Assembly: GCA_011800805.1 (NCBI GenBank)
Contig: MPNW01000098.1
Span: 13,201-50,295 of the forward strand
Origin: Hirudo medicinalis
Lineage: Eukaryota > Annelida > Clitellata > Hirudinida > Hirudinidae
Direction: 5' to 3'
DNA length: 37,095 nt
Shown: positions 1-9,991 of the stretch, piece after piece
Numbering within the stretch: position 1 is the first letter of the stretch
Layout: each line of letters starts with the position of its first letter
The notes under the pieces: generated by a model
Seen by the model: only the letters and a program-made list of their open reading frames with translations
Told to the model about the DNA's origin: nothing
Databases searched by the model: none
Position numbers and translations under genes: made by a program

Positions 1-226
1 TTACTTCCTGCTGCTTTTCGGTAAAATTTCCAGTGAAGAGAGTTCTGAAATAATCAGATCTCTGAGCCAAAATGCATTTATGAGCCGGAAACAATCTGTC
101 CTCAATTTTAAACTTGACGTCGCTAAACTCTTCGTTCATGAACATCATCGAGAAATCTTGTAACACCGACATATTAAACTCTGCAACCAACTGATTGCTG
201 TTTGATTTGTTTTTTGAGTCGACCAT
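1..226 (-). CDS. BTB-domain protein, N-terminal part (cut by window start)
   Basis: A reading frame opens with ATG at 224-226 and runs 75 codons off the window edge without a stop. The first 30 or so residues are polar. They are followed by the start of a BTB/POZ domain, with the core EEFSDVKFKIEDRLFPAHKC and then ILAQRSDYFRTLFTGNFTE. The AHKCIL...QR..YF signature is nearly the same as in the two complete BTB genes that follow on the same strand, so this is a third tandem paralogue. BTB domains mediate dimerisation and often act as CUL3 adaptors; that role is inferred from the family only. The downstream BACK and C-terminal parts are outside the window. A second in-frame ATG lies at about codon 19 (NMSVLQDF), so the exact start is uncertain. 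Confidence 0.85.
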   Translation of the reverse strand, partial: MVDSKNKSNSNQLVAEFNMSVLQDFSMMFMNEEFSDVKFKIEDRLFPAHKCILAQRSDYFRTLFTGNFTEKQQEV

Positions 227-1518
227 ACTTAAATTTTAAATTGTAATTTGCAATATTGAATGTACTTCGACAATAGCTTCCCGAATAAGTCGATTGTTTA
301 AACTTATGATGCTATTTTTGATTGCTTCCCAAAACGAACGGAACATCTTACGTGAAAAAGATTGTGCATACGAAGAACTAATAAATTAATTTGCGTAAAA
401 AAATTAATTAAAATTTAATTAAAAACAACTAATAAATTAATTTCATTAAAATATATAAATAAGTTTTATTAGAACAATTACAACATTATAAAATTAAATT
501 AAATTAAAACTAAGAAAATGTATAACAAATTGAATGATAAATAAACCTGGTAGGATACGTTGTGAAATTCATTCGATGTAGCATTCCGACCATTTTAAAT
601 ATTGTTATTTAATCCTGCATAATAGCGCAGTCGTAATGTATCGTGTTTGCAATCCAGTCTGCTCCTCTGGTAGGGCGTCATAGAAATGGTAGATCCTGTT
701 GGGATACCTAAGGCACGCAAATGATCGGATAAATAAAAAAAAAAGGATATCCTAATGACGCAGGCAGGGTGCACCCAAAAAAATTGTTAAATAAAAAAAC
801 TAATGGATAAATGTATTTTAATAACTGGTTTTAATTATCGATGTTTTGATATTTAACAAATGTTATAGGCTTAACGTTAGAAAAATCGTAAATGAGAAGA
901 TAAAACCCAAAAAAAGGTCTTCAAAAACCAACCCTCTACCTCCCTAAAAAAAAAATTTGAGTGTGCCCCTCGACACAGGTAACATAACGATATGAAGTAC
1001 AATAAAATTTATAAAATCTTTATTTAAAGAATCATCATACTTAATTCAAGTTGAGATGGATAAATAACTAATACCTAATTAATATTTGCTTAATTAATAT
1101 AAATATCTAATTATTTCTTGAAGGAGATTAACGAGGACAAATCCGAGTCGCCCGCGTAAAAGATGGATATAAAAACGTGATTGAGGGATTTCGAAATTGA
1201 TTAAATAAGTCGGTTCATTTAGTCATGCATCGGAAAGTATAAGATTACCGCCATCGATTTTTTATAAACATCATATTGTATTATGTTAATCATATCAAAT
1301 AATATATAAATTAATATTTCTCGTAATCACTTTTCAGCTTATCCTAACTAAATTCTACTGCGATTTCCCTCCTGTCATCCACCTCAATTCCCAACGACTG
1401 TCGAACCTCAAGAGTAATAAGGATTTTTTTCAATTCTTTTAATTCGCAAAAAATTAAAAATCATATTTTTCATAGAAAAACGATACTGAAAAAAGCAGTT
1501 TGAAATTGTTTGCGATCA
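227..1518. other. Intergenic, A+T-rich, with a possible retroelement tail
   Basis: No reading frame with recognisable homology. The stretch around 600-750 is less A+T-rich than its surroundings and ends in ATAAATAAAAAAAAAA at about 731-744. That is the form of a non-LTR or SINE 3' end, but no family was recognised. The rest is A+T-rich sequence with short homopolymers and holds the presumed promoter of the first BTB gene. Confidence 0.4.
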
Positions 1519-2703
1519 TCATGATTTACACTTAATTTCTCGAATTTTCGGAAGATTTCCACTGTTTTGATAAACAATTATTCTAAGATGCCCCATAACT
1601 GTTGCTTTGATGATCTTTTTGACAGAAACCTTCTCAGTCAAAGAGTAAACTTCCATATCCGTCCATTCAACACTGTCCAGATCTTCCAATTCAATTACAT
1701 TGCTAGAATAACTCAACTTGATAAATATTTTTTGCCCGGGCTGTCGGTCAAGTAGTTTAATTTTTATCGAGTTTATGACATACAAACGAGCAAACTTTAT
1801 AGTCACGTACGCCATCCTACTGAACTCATTCTGGAATTTCATAAATGCACTCGGAAGAGAACTTGATGACTCAAAGATTTTTGTTTTTAGATGTTCTCCA
1901 TAACACAAGTTCCTATCCTTAAGGATTAGTCCTCTCTCTCGTTTGTCATGGTGCAATTTCAATTGTTCCAAAGTTTGCAATAATTTAACCGATGGAAATA
2001 AATTCGAAGGCCAAATTGTTCGAAGGATCTCATCTTCTGACATTCTCTCAAGCCTCACTTGATCAAGAATTTCTTGCTTTGAGTCGCAATCGGGATTGGC
2101 ATTGAGCCACCCTTGAACTGCTTGAAATACCATCATTTCTGGAACCCAAAGGGAATCTAACGAAAGAATGTATTTTACAAGTTTGGGTGACAAAGGAAAA
2201 AACTGTTCACTAGTTATTACCATAAAAGATGCAGGGGATAATTCTTCAGCGCAACTAATCATTAAACTCTCTACTGAATTTTCTACAGCCACTTCAAATA
2301 TCTCTAGGAAGTTATTCGCATCACGAAGTCTTTTTCCTATAAAGTCGGCAGCCAACATTATCATATCTTTGACGAGGTAGGAACATGAGAGTTTGAGAAG
2401 CCTTAAAACTCTTTCTATGCCGAAGTCGTTGAAATTGGGAAAGATGCCATAAATACATTGCAAGATCAGTTCAAAATCCTCAGCTTTGATGTCCTTCAGC
2501 TCAAAATCATACATGTGCTTATTTTCACTAAATAGAATTTTGAAGTAATTTGACCTTTGTGCCAAAATGCACTTGTGAGCCGAAAAAAATTTTTCCTCGA
2601 CTAATAGCTTGACATCGCTCAATTCTTCCTTCTTGTAAAGCATCGACAAACAATCAATTGTCGACTTGTTCATCCCAGACGTTAATGATTTCCAATTTTT
2701 CAT
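1519..2703 (-). CDS. BTB-BACK protein, BTBD9-like, single exon (394 aa)
   Basis: Intronless frame of 394 aa from ATG to stop. Residues about 18-125 are a BTB/POZ domain (SDVKLLVEEKFFSAHKCILA, then QRSNYFKILF). Residues about 130-232 are a BACK domain with the conserved VFQAVQGWLNANPD stretch. The C-terminal 100 residues contain AYVTIKFARLYVINSIKIKL and MGHLRIIVYQN, which resemble the beta-strands of an F5/8C (discoidin) domain as found after BACK in BTBD9. It differs from the paralogue at 4092-5318 throughout but keeps the same order of domains. BTBD9 proteins are CUL3 substrate adaptors with two discoidin domains (about 612 aa in human); this one has room for only one. The CUL3-adaptor role here is inference. 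No intron, clear start, no frameshift. Confidence 0.88.
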   Translation of the reverse strand: MKNWKSLTSGMNKSTIDCLSMLYKKEELSDVKLLVEEKFFSAHKCILAQRSNYFKILFSENKHMYDFELKDIKAEDFELILQCIYGIFPNFNDFGIERVLRLLKLSCSYLVKDMIMLAADFIGKRLRDANNFLEIFEVAVENSVESLMISCAEELSPASFMVITSEQFFPLSPKLVKYILSLDSLWVPEMMVFQAVQGWLNANPDCDSKQEILDQVRLERMSEDEILRTIWPSNLFPSVKLLQTLEQLKLHHDKRERGLILKDRNLCYGEHLKTKIFESSSSLPSAFMKFQNEFSRMAYVTIKFARLYVINSIKIKLLDRQPGQKIFIKLSYSSNVIELEDLDSVEWTDMEVYSLTEKVSVKKIIKATVMGHLRIIVYQNSGNLPKIREIKCKS

Positions 2704-3390
2704 CGCAGTATTGTTTTTATAAATTCAAATCTTGAGATAAAGTTAAACGTAATAAATTTTTTGAATTTAATACAGCCTAGGACAGTTTTGAATTGTGACC
2801 GAAAGATTATGCATATTAATTGATAATTAAATTTAAATGCATATTTGTTAATTAAAATAATTAAGCATTAATTTAATTTTATTTAATTTGATGTTCGTTT
2901 ATTTACCTAATGAAAATGTTCAATTAAATTTTTGAATTATTTAGTGCAATTATTTAAAATTTATTGTTATTAATTCAATCTATATTAAAAGCGTATTACT
3001 TTAGTTGATTCTGTTTCGTTATATTTTGATGTGTTATATTAACTCCCTCTTTTCCATAAATTATTGAACAACACCAAATGTCCAACATTAAACAATCAAC
3101 TCGGTCCAGCCGGATTTAATACTGACTTTAAAACTTCTCTTCTGAGAGCTTTCCTTAAGCCATTGAGTCCAATGGTCTACAGGACCATGCGCCACTTTAA
3201 CAATATTCGGACTCATTATCGCTTACTTCAGTCTCCCAGATCAAAAATGTTGTTGTTATCCCGTCATATCATGAAAGCTAAATTCTTATTTAATAAATAA
3301 ATCCATTTTGCTTTTCCCTAAGTCACTCATGGACCCAATCGGTCCTGAGAAGAGAAATAAAGCTTAAAACAAATCTGACTGAGATGAAAA

Positions 3391-3819
3391 GTCCTAATCA
3401 ACTTAGTTATGCAATGGACTTTAATCGAATAAATAATATTAAATAAAAAACTGAGATGAGTCCCATGCTCAGCAATCCAGCAAGTGTGGACCTCATTTTC
3501 AGATGGATTTGCAAAACGCGGCACAATCTAATTAGTTAGTTACTTTCTCCTAATACTATTGTTATTTTCATAATTTAACCATTTTACCTATTATTACTCT
3601 ACATCTTCTTACATCACTACAATATCTAACGCTAACTAACANAACGCGGCACAATCTAATTAGTTAGTTACTTTCTCCTAATACTATTGTTATTTTCATA
3701 ATTTAACCATTTTACCTATTATTACTCTACATCTTCTTACATCACTACAATATCTAACGCTAACTAACAAGTACAAATCATCTTAGTTATGCAACGGACT
3801 TCTACAAATAAATAAATAG
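3391..3819 (+). repeat. Two copies of a retroelement-like 3' tail
   Basis: About 50 bases beginning at 3391 recur, diverged, beginning at 3771. Both contain a shared core (CTTAGTTATGCAAYGGACTT) followed by an AAATAAATA-type tail. A conserved end followed by a short tetranucleotide tail is typical of non-LTR retrotransposon or SINE 3' ends. No reverse transcriptase was recognised here, so the family is unknown. Confidence 0.55.
3515..3768. repeat. Perfect 126-base direct duplication around a single N (3642)
   Basis: The block 3515-3640 recurs without any difference at 3643-3768, separated by A and one N. The offset is exactly 128 bases. Perfect identity next to an ambiguity base is best explained by two contig ends that overlapped but were joined instead of merged. 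A genuine young tandem duplication is the alternative. Confidence 0.9.
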
Positions 3820-4091
3820 ATTTCCCAATTTACTGCCTTTCCACACACTGCGATTGTGAGATAATGTAATCATAACGCCTAAGAATCAACACTGGAATTT
3901 CCGTGCATGTCATTTATTCAAGATTGACAGCATTAAGAGAGCCAATGATTACAATGATATGAGTACATGAACATCAACATCAACATTGATGTGTTCTCTA
4001 ATCTAAAAAATTTGTTGACGAAATTTTATTGAACTTTCGTTTATTTAAAAATTAGAAATTGTTGGAGACTGTTTTTACATCACATTCTGCA

Positions 4092-5318
4092 CTATATGCT
4101 CAAGATTTTATGCAAACGGTTTAGTTCCTCTTTATCATTCAAATTAAAACATCTTATTTCATCAAAGGTAAAATATTTGTCTGATGTTCTTTGCAATCCG
4201 ACAATTCTTATGTGTTTCATGATTTTCGCTGGAAAGAATTCGAGGTAATAATTCGGTGAAACACATTCCACGTCTTTTAATTCAACATCTTCCATTTCCC
4301 CCAGTCTGATATTTTCATTTGAACAGCACCACTTTATGGAAACAGAATCCTCAGGTAGGTTAATCCTTGTTTTTAGTAGGATCGAATTTACAACGTAATT
4401 CTCTGATAAGTTTACCTCCACATATTTCATCTTCATAAACTCATTTTCAAACTTCTTGAAGGCTTTTGGAAATGTTTTGAACCTCTTCAACGTAATAATT
4501 TCACTGTTTTCACATAGGTTACGACACTTGATGAATAAGCCTCTCATTGGTAAATCAGAATGTAACTTATACCTTGCTAAATCTTCGTCGATTTTATTTA
4601 AGTCGTATAATTTTGAAGAACGAACGATTTTGAGATCTTTTTTAGTCATCCTCCAAAGTCTCACCTCATTGAGAATTTCTTGCTTTGAGTCAACATCTGG
4701 ATTGACTTCAAACCATTCCTGTACTGCTTGAAATATTCTAATTTCTGGAGCATACAAGAAATCAAATGAAAGGATTTTCTTTAGAGTAAGATTCGACAGC
4801 TGTGAAAAATATTCGTGTTTAAGCGCTTCAAGTGGTGCACGAAATATTTCCTCCATGCATCGATTTAGCAATATTTCAATTGAACAACCGTAGGCAATAT
4901 CGAATATCAGTAAGAAATTCTCGGAGTTTATCTTTTCTAGTAAAGTTTCTGAAGCAAGTTCTACCAAGCTTTCAACTACAAAGTACTTCGAAACTTGTAA
5001 TACATTTAAAATTCTTTCTAATTCCATGTTGTCAAAATCGGGAAAGATGCCATAAATAAAAGCCAAAAGCACCTCAAATCCATCTGCATTTACGTCTTTA
5101 AGCTCCACGACATCCTGCAGTGTTTCAGTGAAATTCCCAGTAAGAATGATTTTGAAGTATTCCAATCTCTGAACGAGAATGCATTTATGTGCGCTAAAAA
5201 TTTTGTCCTCTACCTTCAGCTTAACATCGGCCATATCTCGTTCCTCGAAAAGCTTCGACACGTCCTGTAGCAATTTTGCCTTCGCTAACATTATTATATC
5301 AGCCTTAGGCATTTTCAA
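4092..5318 (-). CDS. BTB-BACK protein with C-terminal discoidin-like domain, BTBD9-like (408 aa)
   Basis: Intronless, 408 aa. BTB domain at residues about 18-122 (ADVKLKVEDKIFSAHKCILV). BACK domain at about 130-240 (IFQAVQEWFEVNPDVDSKQE). A linker contains LPMRGLFIKCRNLC. The C-terminal domain at about 297-393 contains MKYVEVNLSENYVVNSILLK, FFPAKIMKHIRIVG and FTFDEIRCF. These match the pattern of the first F5/8C domain of BTBD9 (hydrophobic strand, YFPA...YIRIVG, ...F.C), which makes BTBD9-like the best label. The second discoidin domain of BTBD9 is absent. Like its neighbours it probably arose by local tandem duplication. Minus-strand AATAAA motifs lie 47-67 bases beyond the stop. Function as a CUL3 adaptor is inferred from the family only. 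Confidence 0.9.
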   Translation of the reverse strand: MKMPKADIIMLAKAKLLQDVSKLFEERDMADVKLKVEDKIFSAHKCILVQRLEYFKIILTGNFTETLQDVVELKDVNADGFEVLLAFIYGIFPDFDNMELERILNVLQVSKYFVVESLVELASETLLEKINSENFLLIFDIAYGCSIEILLNRCMEEIFRAPLEALKHEYFSQLSNLTLKKILSFDFLYAPEIRIFQAVQEWFEVNPDVDSKQEILNEVRLWRMTKKDLKIVRSSKLYDLNKIDEDLARYKLHSDLPMRGLFIKCRNLCENSEIITLKRFKTFPKAFKKFENEFMKMKYVEVNLSENYVVNSILLKTRINLPEDSVSIKWCCSNENIRLGEMEDVELKDVECVSPNYYLEFFPAKIMKHIRIVGLQRTSDKYFTFDEIRCFNLNDKEELNRLHKILSI

Positions 5319-6234
5319 TGATTTTCATAACACAATTAACTTTACATTAAATTATTTTAGTTTCTGAATGGGAAGTTTCTATCAAGTTCTTATACATGAC
5401 AATGAGCGATGACAAAAGATCATTGATTTGATTTGATAAATTTTAAAATTTATTTCTAAACAAGTGCTGACTACATCTTTCAACGCAATCTTAAATAATA
5501 GTAAATTTTTAAATAAGTTTTTAAAAAAATTAGTGGTTATTTTGTCGTCTTTGTCGCAATCGCTATAGCCACTGTCTCCAGTTTTTTGCTGGATTATTTC
5601 TACTAGATCTGTTTTTTTGCCTTCATCTGGAGGTCTTTTTTTTCAAATCTGGGTTTTTTTAAGAATAAAACTTTGCAAATATAATATTTGATCAGATTGT
5701 TTGCTTCTCTTTATCGCTGCCGACTACCTTTTTGTTAATCGCTATCTTTGCTCTTACCTGTTGTTTATCAACGCCCATTACACAACCAGATGATTAGGGC
5801 TTTGATGATTCCTTTTCAGTACCATTAAGCCTCTTTCCAGAACCCATTTCTAATAAAGTCAATTGACTTCACTCCTATCACTTTAACAATTGATGTTCAT
5901 GAGACCATGAGTCTGATGATATTAGCTCTTAATAATATATATCTTATAATTGTAATAACCAACTTTGGTGTGCTTTGTGATAAAATACCCTGGAAAGGAA
6001 GAGATGCCAAACCCCAAAAAACATCAAAAGCATTAGAATTACACTCACTATGTTAAATGAATTAAAATCTGTTAAATTAAGTAGTGAAATAAAAAGTAGT
6101 TTGTACACAAGCAACTGGTGATATGATGGACGCGCCATGCCGATAAAGGACAACATAGTTTGACTTGATTGCTAAAGCCCTAGCAAACACCTTCTCAGAT
6201 TCCCCAAAATTGCTTTAGAAGAAATGTTACTAAT
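5319..6234. other. Intergenic, no gene seen
   Basis: A+T-rich sequence between the 5' end of a BTB gene and the 3' end of the JmjC gene, both on the minus strand. It presumably includes the BTB promoter. One 70-codon hydrophobic frame is present but unsupported (see rejected items). Confidence 0.6.
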
Positions 6235-6240
6235 TTTATT
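6235..6240 (-). terminator. Polyadenylation signal of the JmjC gene
   Basis: TTTATT on the plus strand, AATAAA on the gene strand, about 30 bases past the stop codon. Position and motif fit a short 3' UTR. Confidence 0.5.
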
Positions 6241-6270
6241 GCACAGTTTCAAATATTTCTTGGGCATTCT

Positions 6271-8457
6271 TCAAAATGTTCTATTCTTAAACAGGCATGC
6301 ATACATCCTAATCTCGGCAGAGGACTCAGTCACGCCACAGGAGTCCCCTGATTTTAAGTGCCGGTGGGTTGTTGGCCCTGCAAAAAAATTAATTTCAGTT
6401 GAAGTGTGAAACTTCATGAATACAAATAAGCACTCCTGAAACCTTTTAAATTTTTTTGAGTCTAAAGTTTCTTCTGACCGATCTTCATCTTGGCCTTCAA
6501 CAATGGGTAGTTTCCTGAGATCCAAATGATCAAGGACGACTTGAACCAATCTGTCGATCTGATCCTCTGTCAATGTTTCGTGCCACTGGGTCATTAGAAA
6601 ATTTGGAAGCGATTCCCTCATGCGAGCCAGGATTCGGGGAAATGACGGTTGTTGTCGATTCTGTTCGATGACATTGAGGAGCCAATGTCGGAAGCACGAC
6701 CACGTAGGAACTTCCTTTAAAGGAGGAACGATCGCATTGGTTGCCACAAATTATGCCAGGAATATATAGCAATCAAGTACAATTGGCATCATACCATGAC
6801 TTTTGTAATGTAACTGTTGGGACCAGAATCACCCCAGAATATGTTGATGGAGATTGTGGTCTCGAGTGATGTGATCTGGTGCCACCACATGGCGGGAATG
6901 TAGAGGCTGGTTTCAAATGTTAGTGGATAATTATTTGTTAATATACATTGGTGAACCATAAATCAGAAGTCGTAAATCACAAATCAAAATTAATCTCTAA
7001 CTATTATGCCGGTTGGCAGCTTAATTGAAACTAACTGCAAAAGATCCACAACAATTGGCTAAATAAGAAGGAGTTTAGCAAAAATTCCCCATGAAAATCA
7101 TGAAAAGCAATGTCAGTTATTTAATTTAAGGTATAAATAGTTACACCAAAATTTTATGCAACTTAAATATTATGACTAACAGCAATAAATCCTGCTTTGC
7201 ACACCACACTAATTAATTATTGATGAGACACAAAACATGAGAAAAGTGGCTCACACTTGTCCGTCACAAATTTGACCGTAGTGACAAGTCACGCCCTCAA
7301 AGCCGGGATGAGCAATCAAATCCGGATTATCGCAGTCTACCTGTGACTGGATCGTTCTGCCCTTGGTACCGAGGGCGTTCGGGTAGAGCCCGTCGATGGA
7401 CTCGCAAGAGAACAGTCGCACCTGTTTCAGTCCCGACAATATTATCAGGAATCCGTCGTCCGGGTCAAAATGATTATATTCTGCAAAATGTTCATATTTA
7501 GGTATCTCTAATAAATCTCTTCTACCAAACATGACTGTCCAACACCTCTACATTTACTCCATTATCTTTAGTGAAGTACATTACTAGAAACGTTGAGGAG
7601 TTCAACTTTTCATTTATTCTTATTAGTCATTTTGTTGACTGGAAAAATTAAAAAAAACTCCAACCATAGTGTCCTTTGTTGGCTATCCACAAAAAGGGAC
7701 CTCCGTGCACTTTCCCAACATATGGCGGAAGTCCGATGTCTTCCTGTAAGTTTTCATATATTTTAAAGCATTATGAGAAATTGAAGTTTCATCCAAGGTG
7801 TTCTACAAATTTGTTCTATCAACCATGACTACCTCAAGCATGGGGAGAGCCTTTTTGATATTCTGAACAGCCAGGTATGATTTCAATGCTCTTTTTTTAT
7901 TACTTTTTATGTCTTCAATATATTCTGAGAATGGCATCTGTTTTATGCCATACTGCTGGCCAAGCTGAAAAATAATAAGATTCATTTTAATTCAATTATC
8001 ATTTCTTTCTGAGCATTAATAAATACTACCAACTGAAAATAATCATACAGCATCATTTATGACAACCATGGACCAAGTTTGGTTTTTCATTGTTTTGAAT
8101 GAGGCCTAACACCATTACTTTTCAGATATTGAGGTCAACGTACAAACTAGTGTTATCATAATCAACGTACTTTGTATTGGACACAATCCGTATTGATTCT
8201 CACGTGGACAATTGCCTCACCGGCTTTTTCCTGCAGTTTATCAAGCGTCCACGACTTGGCAGGCCAATGCTCGATTATTCCATTAATTATGACTGGTCTG
8301 CCTGTTTTTGTTTCAATAAGTAATACAATATATCGGTGATAAATTTGTTTAATTTTAGTCGTGTGACACCTGGTCTGAAGTAACGCTTCTCAAACTCATC
8401 ATTCGTAAGTAAATCCTCGACTGGTATCTCAACGTTAGAACAGCATGGAATAGCCAT
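6271..8457 (-). CDS. JmjC/cupin_8 Fe(II)- and 2-oxoglutarate-dependent hydroxylase (403 aa, 7 exons)
   Basis: Exons (minus): 8457-8370, 8301-8171, 7964-7833, 7743-7665, 7480-7255, 6906-6795, 6714-6271. They sum to 1212 bases, all with GT-AG borders and matching phases. Exon 2 encodes RPVIINGIIEHWPAKSW, the entry motif of FIH/JMJD-type oxygenases. The iron triad is H147-x-D149 (YNHFDPDDGF) and H228 (LYIPAMWWHQI). K162 (GLKQVRLF) lies 15 residues after H147, the spacing of the 2-oxoglutarate lysine in human FIH1. The tail (CFRHWLLNVIEQNRQQPSF onward) is helical and resembles the FIH/JMJD7/TYW5 dimerisation region. It likely hydroxylates a protein or a tRNA base; the substrate cannot be told. 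The start is the ATG at 8457. It is divergent to BUD31. The C-terminal 40 residues are low-confidence. Confidence 0.85.
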
Positions 8458-9163
8458 CTCGAATTTAACCAAAACAATGATTGTTTTCGTTGGTAAACAA
8501 AATTTAATATAACATGCAATAATTATTTAATAGCCAGATTTAAAAGTTTATTTTAGTTTCATAAATTTTTTAAATTTTGTAATTTATAATATTTTTATGT
8601 ATAATTAATGTTAAGTTTTAACATCAATATTTTATAGCGTTTATTTTTTAAATAGAAATTTGTCAACATATATTCATAATAATAACAATACATATACATA
8701 TACATAAGTTATCCCTGAGTTTTTCATGAGGCATTCCTCACTGTCATATCCAGAAAGAAATAATTCTGAAAATTAAAATACTCAACTTTACAAACTAAAA
8801 AAAAGTTTTATTAAATGTCATTACAGACTTTTATTAAATTTTCTTGTTACGACGTTCTTAAGAGATTATTTTCAATTTTCAATAATTCCAAAGAATTCAA
8901 ATGCAGTGTTTCCTCAATTAGATAATATTGCTTCATCAATATACCATCTTAAAATTTAGCATATTTTAGATATCATATCTGTATTTTTGGTTTACAAAAT
9001 AATGAATTAAAATTAATAAAATCATGTTTACATTACTGCTTTTATAAATACTACACTTTTGTTTTTGGATATCGTGCTCCCTGTTTACTGTTGATATCCG
9101 AAAATCGGATTGAAAAACATTCTTTATATATAAATTTTAAAACTAGTCTCGCTAGCTCACAAC
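8458..9163. promoter_or_regulatory. Shared divergent promoter region, JmjC gene / BUD31
   Basis: 706 bases separate the ATG of the minus-strand JmjC gene from the ATG of plus-strand BUD31. No gene lies inside. A TATATAAA run at 9127-9134 stands about 30 bases before the BUD31 start codon. Both genes would have to be driven from this interval; whether they share elements is inference. Confidence 0.5.
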
Positions 9164-9991
9164 ATGTCAAGATCTAGATGGAGCAAAAAGGCACCCCCGG
9201 AGGGTTGGGAGTTGATTGAGCCAACTCTGGAAGAGTTAGGACAAAAAATGAGAGAAGGTAATTTCGCTAACATGTTAACTTGAATGGTTTGTAGTTAAAT
9301 TTAATTATTTTGGTTAACGTTTGCTTATTTTGTCTTATATATTTTCAGCTGAAACAGATCCCCATGAGGGTATGAGGAGGTCTGAATCATTGTGGCCTAT
9401 TTTTAGAATTCATACCCAGAAATCGAGATTTATTTTTGATCTATATTACAAAAGAAAAGCAATCAGCAAGGGTAAGTCTTTTTTTATAGAAGAGGTTTAG
9501 GAGATTTGAAAGGAATAGATCATGGCTTGTGAATTCCTTGGATTATGTATCTTATACAAATTCATAGCCACAGGAGATGACAATGAAATTATTGCTGAGA
9601 GGCAGTTGATAAACCCTCAAATCACTGATCTAAGTTCTAAGCTACTTATCATTTATCATTTTCAGAACTTTATGATTACTGCATCAATGAAAGGATAGCA
9701 GATGCAAACCTCATTGCCAAGTGGAAGAAGCCAGGCTATGAGAATCTTTGCTGCCTCAGATGTATTCAGACACAAGATACCAACTTCCACACAAACTGTA
9801 TATGCAGGGTGCCAAAGTCTAAACTAGAAGAGGTACCATTTGCTGTTATGGATATTTTAAAAGTTAATTTTTTTAATAATAATGAATGCAGTCTTAAAGT
9901 TGGGTTGTTGAAATTGTCAGCTAAACATCTTTTATTTCAGAACAAGATCGTGGAGTGCGTGAATTGCGGATGCAGGGGATGTTCTGGTTAG
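9164..9991 (+). CDS. BUD31: BUD31, splicing factor (144 aa, 4 exons)
   Basis: Exons 9164-9257, 9349-9471, 9666-9832 and 9941-9991 join to 435 bases. The product is 144 aa, the same length as human BUD31 (G10). It is highly conserved: [67 protein letters not shown] and the cysteine-rich end [14 protein letters not shown]31 is a core nuclear spliceosome component of the Prp19-related/B-act complex, and its C-terminal cysteines form a zinc cluster. All the expected cysteines are present. The three introns are short (91, 194 and 108 bases), with acceptors ending in TTTTCAG, TTTTCAG and ATTTCAG. The gene is convergent with PAK downstream and divergent from the JmjC gene upstream. The assignment is secure. 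Confidence 0.98.

Larger units (their letters stand above)
2704..4091. other. Intergenic between two BTB genes, with retroelement debris
   Basis: No convincing gene. It is A+T-rich from 2704 to 3060. From about 3300 to 3820 it holds two copies of a retroelement-like 3' tail and a 126-base direct duplication around an N (listed separately). Two TTTATT motifs at 4025-4030 and 4040-4045 are minus-strand AATAAA signals suited to the BTB gene ending at 4092. Confidence 0.6.

Noticed and set aside
3064..3300. 78-codon frame on the plus strand
   Set aside because: Begins with TTG, shows no recognisable domain and lies next to retroelement debris. It may be a decayed element, but nothing supports a gene.
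5944..6156. 70-codon hydrophobic frame on the minus strand
   Set aside because: No homology, A+T-rich sequence, just beyond the JmjC polyadenylation signal; chance frame.
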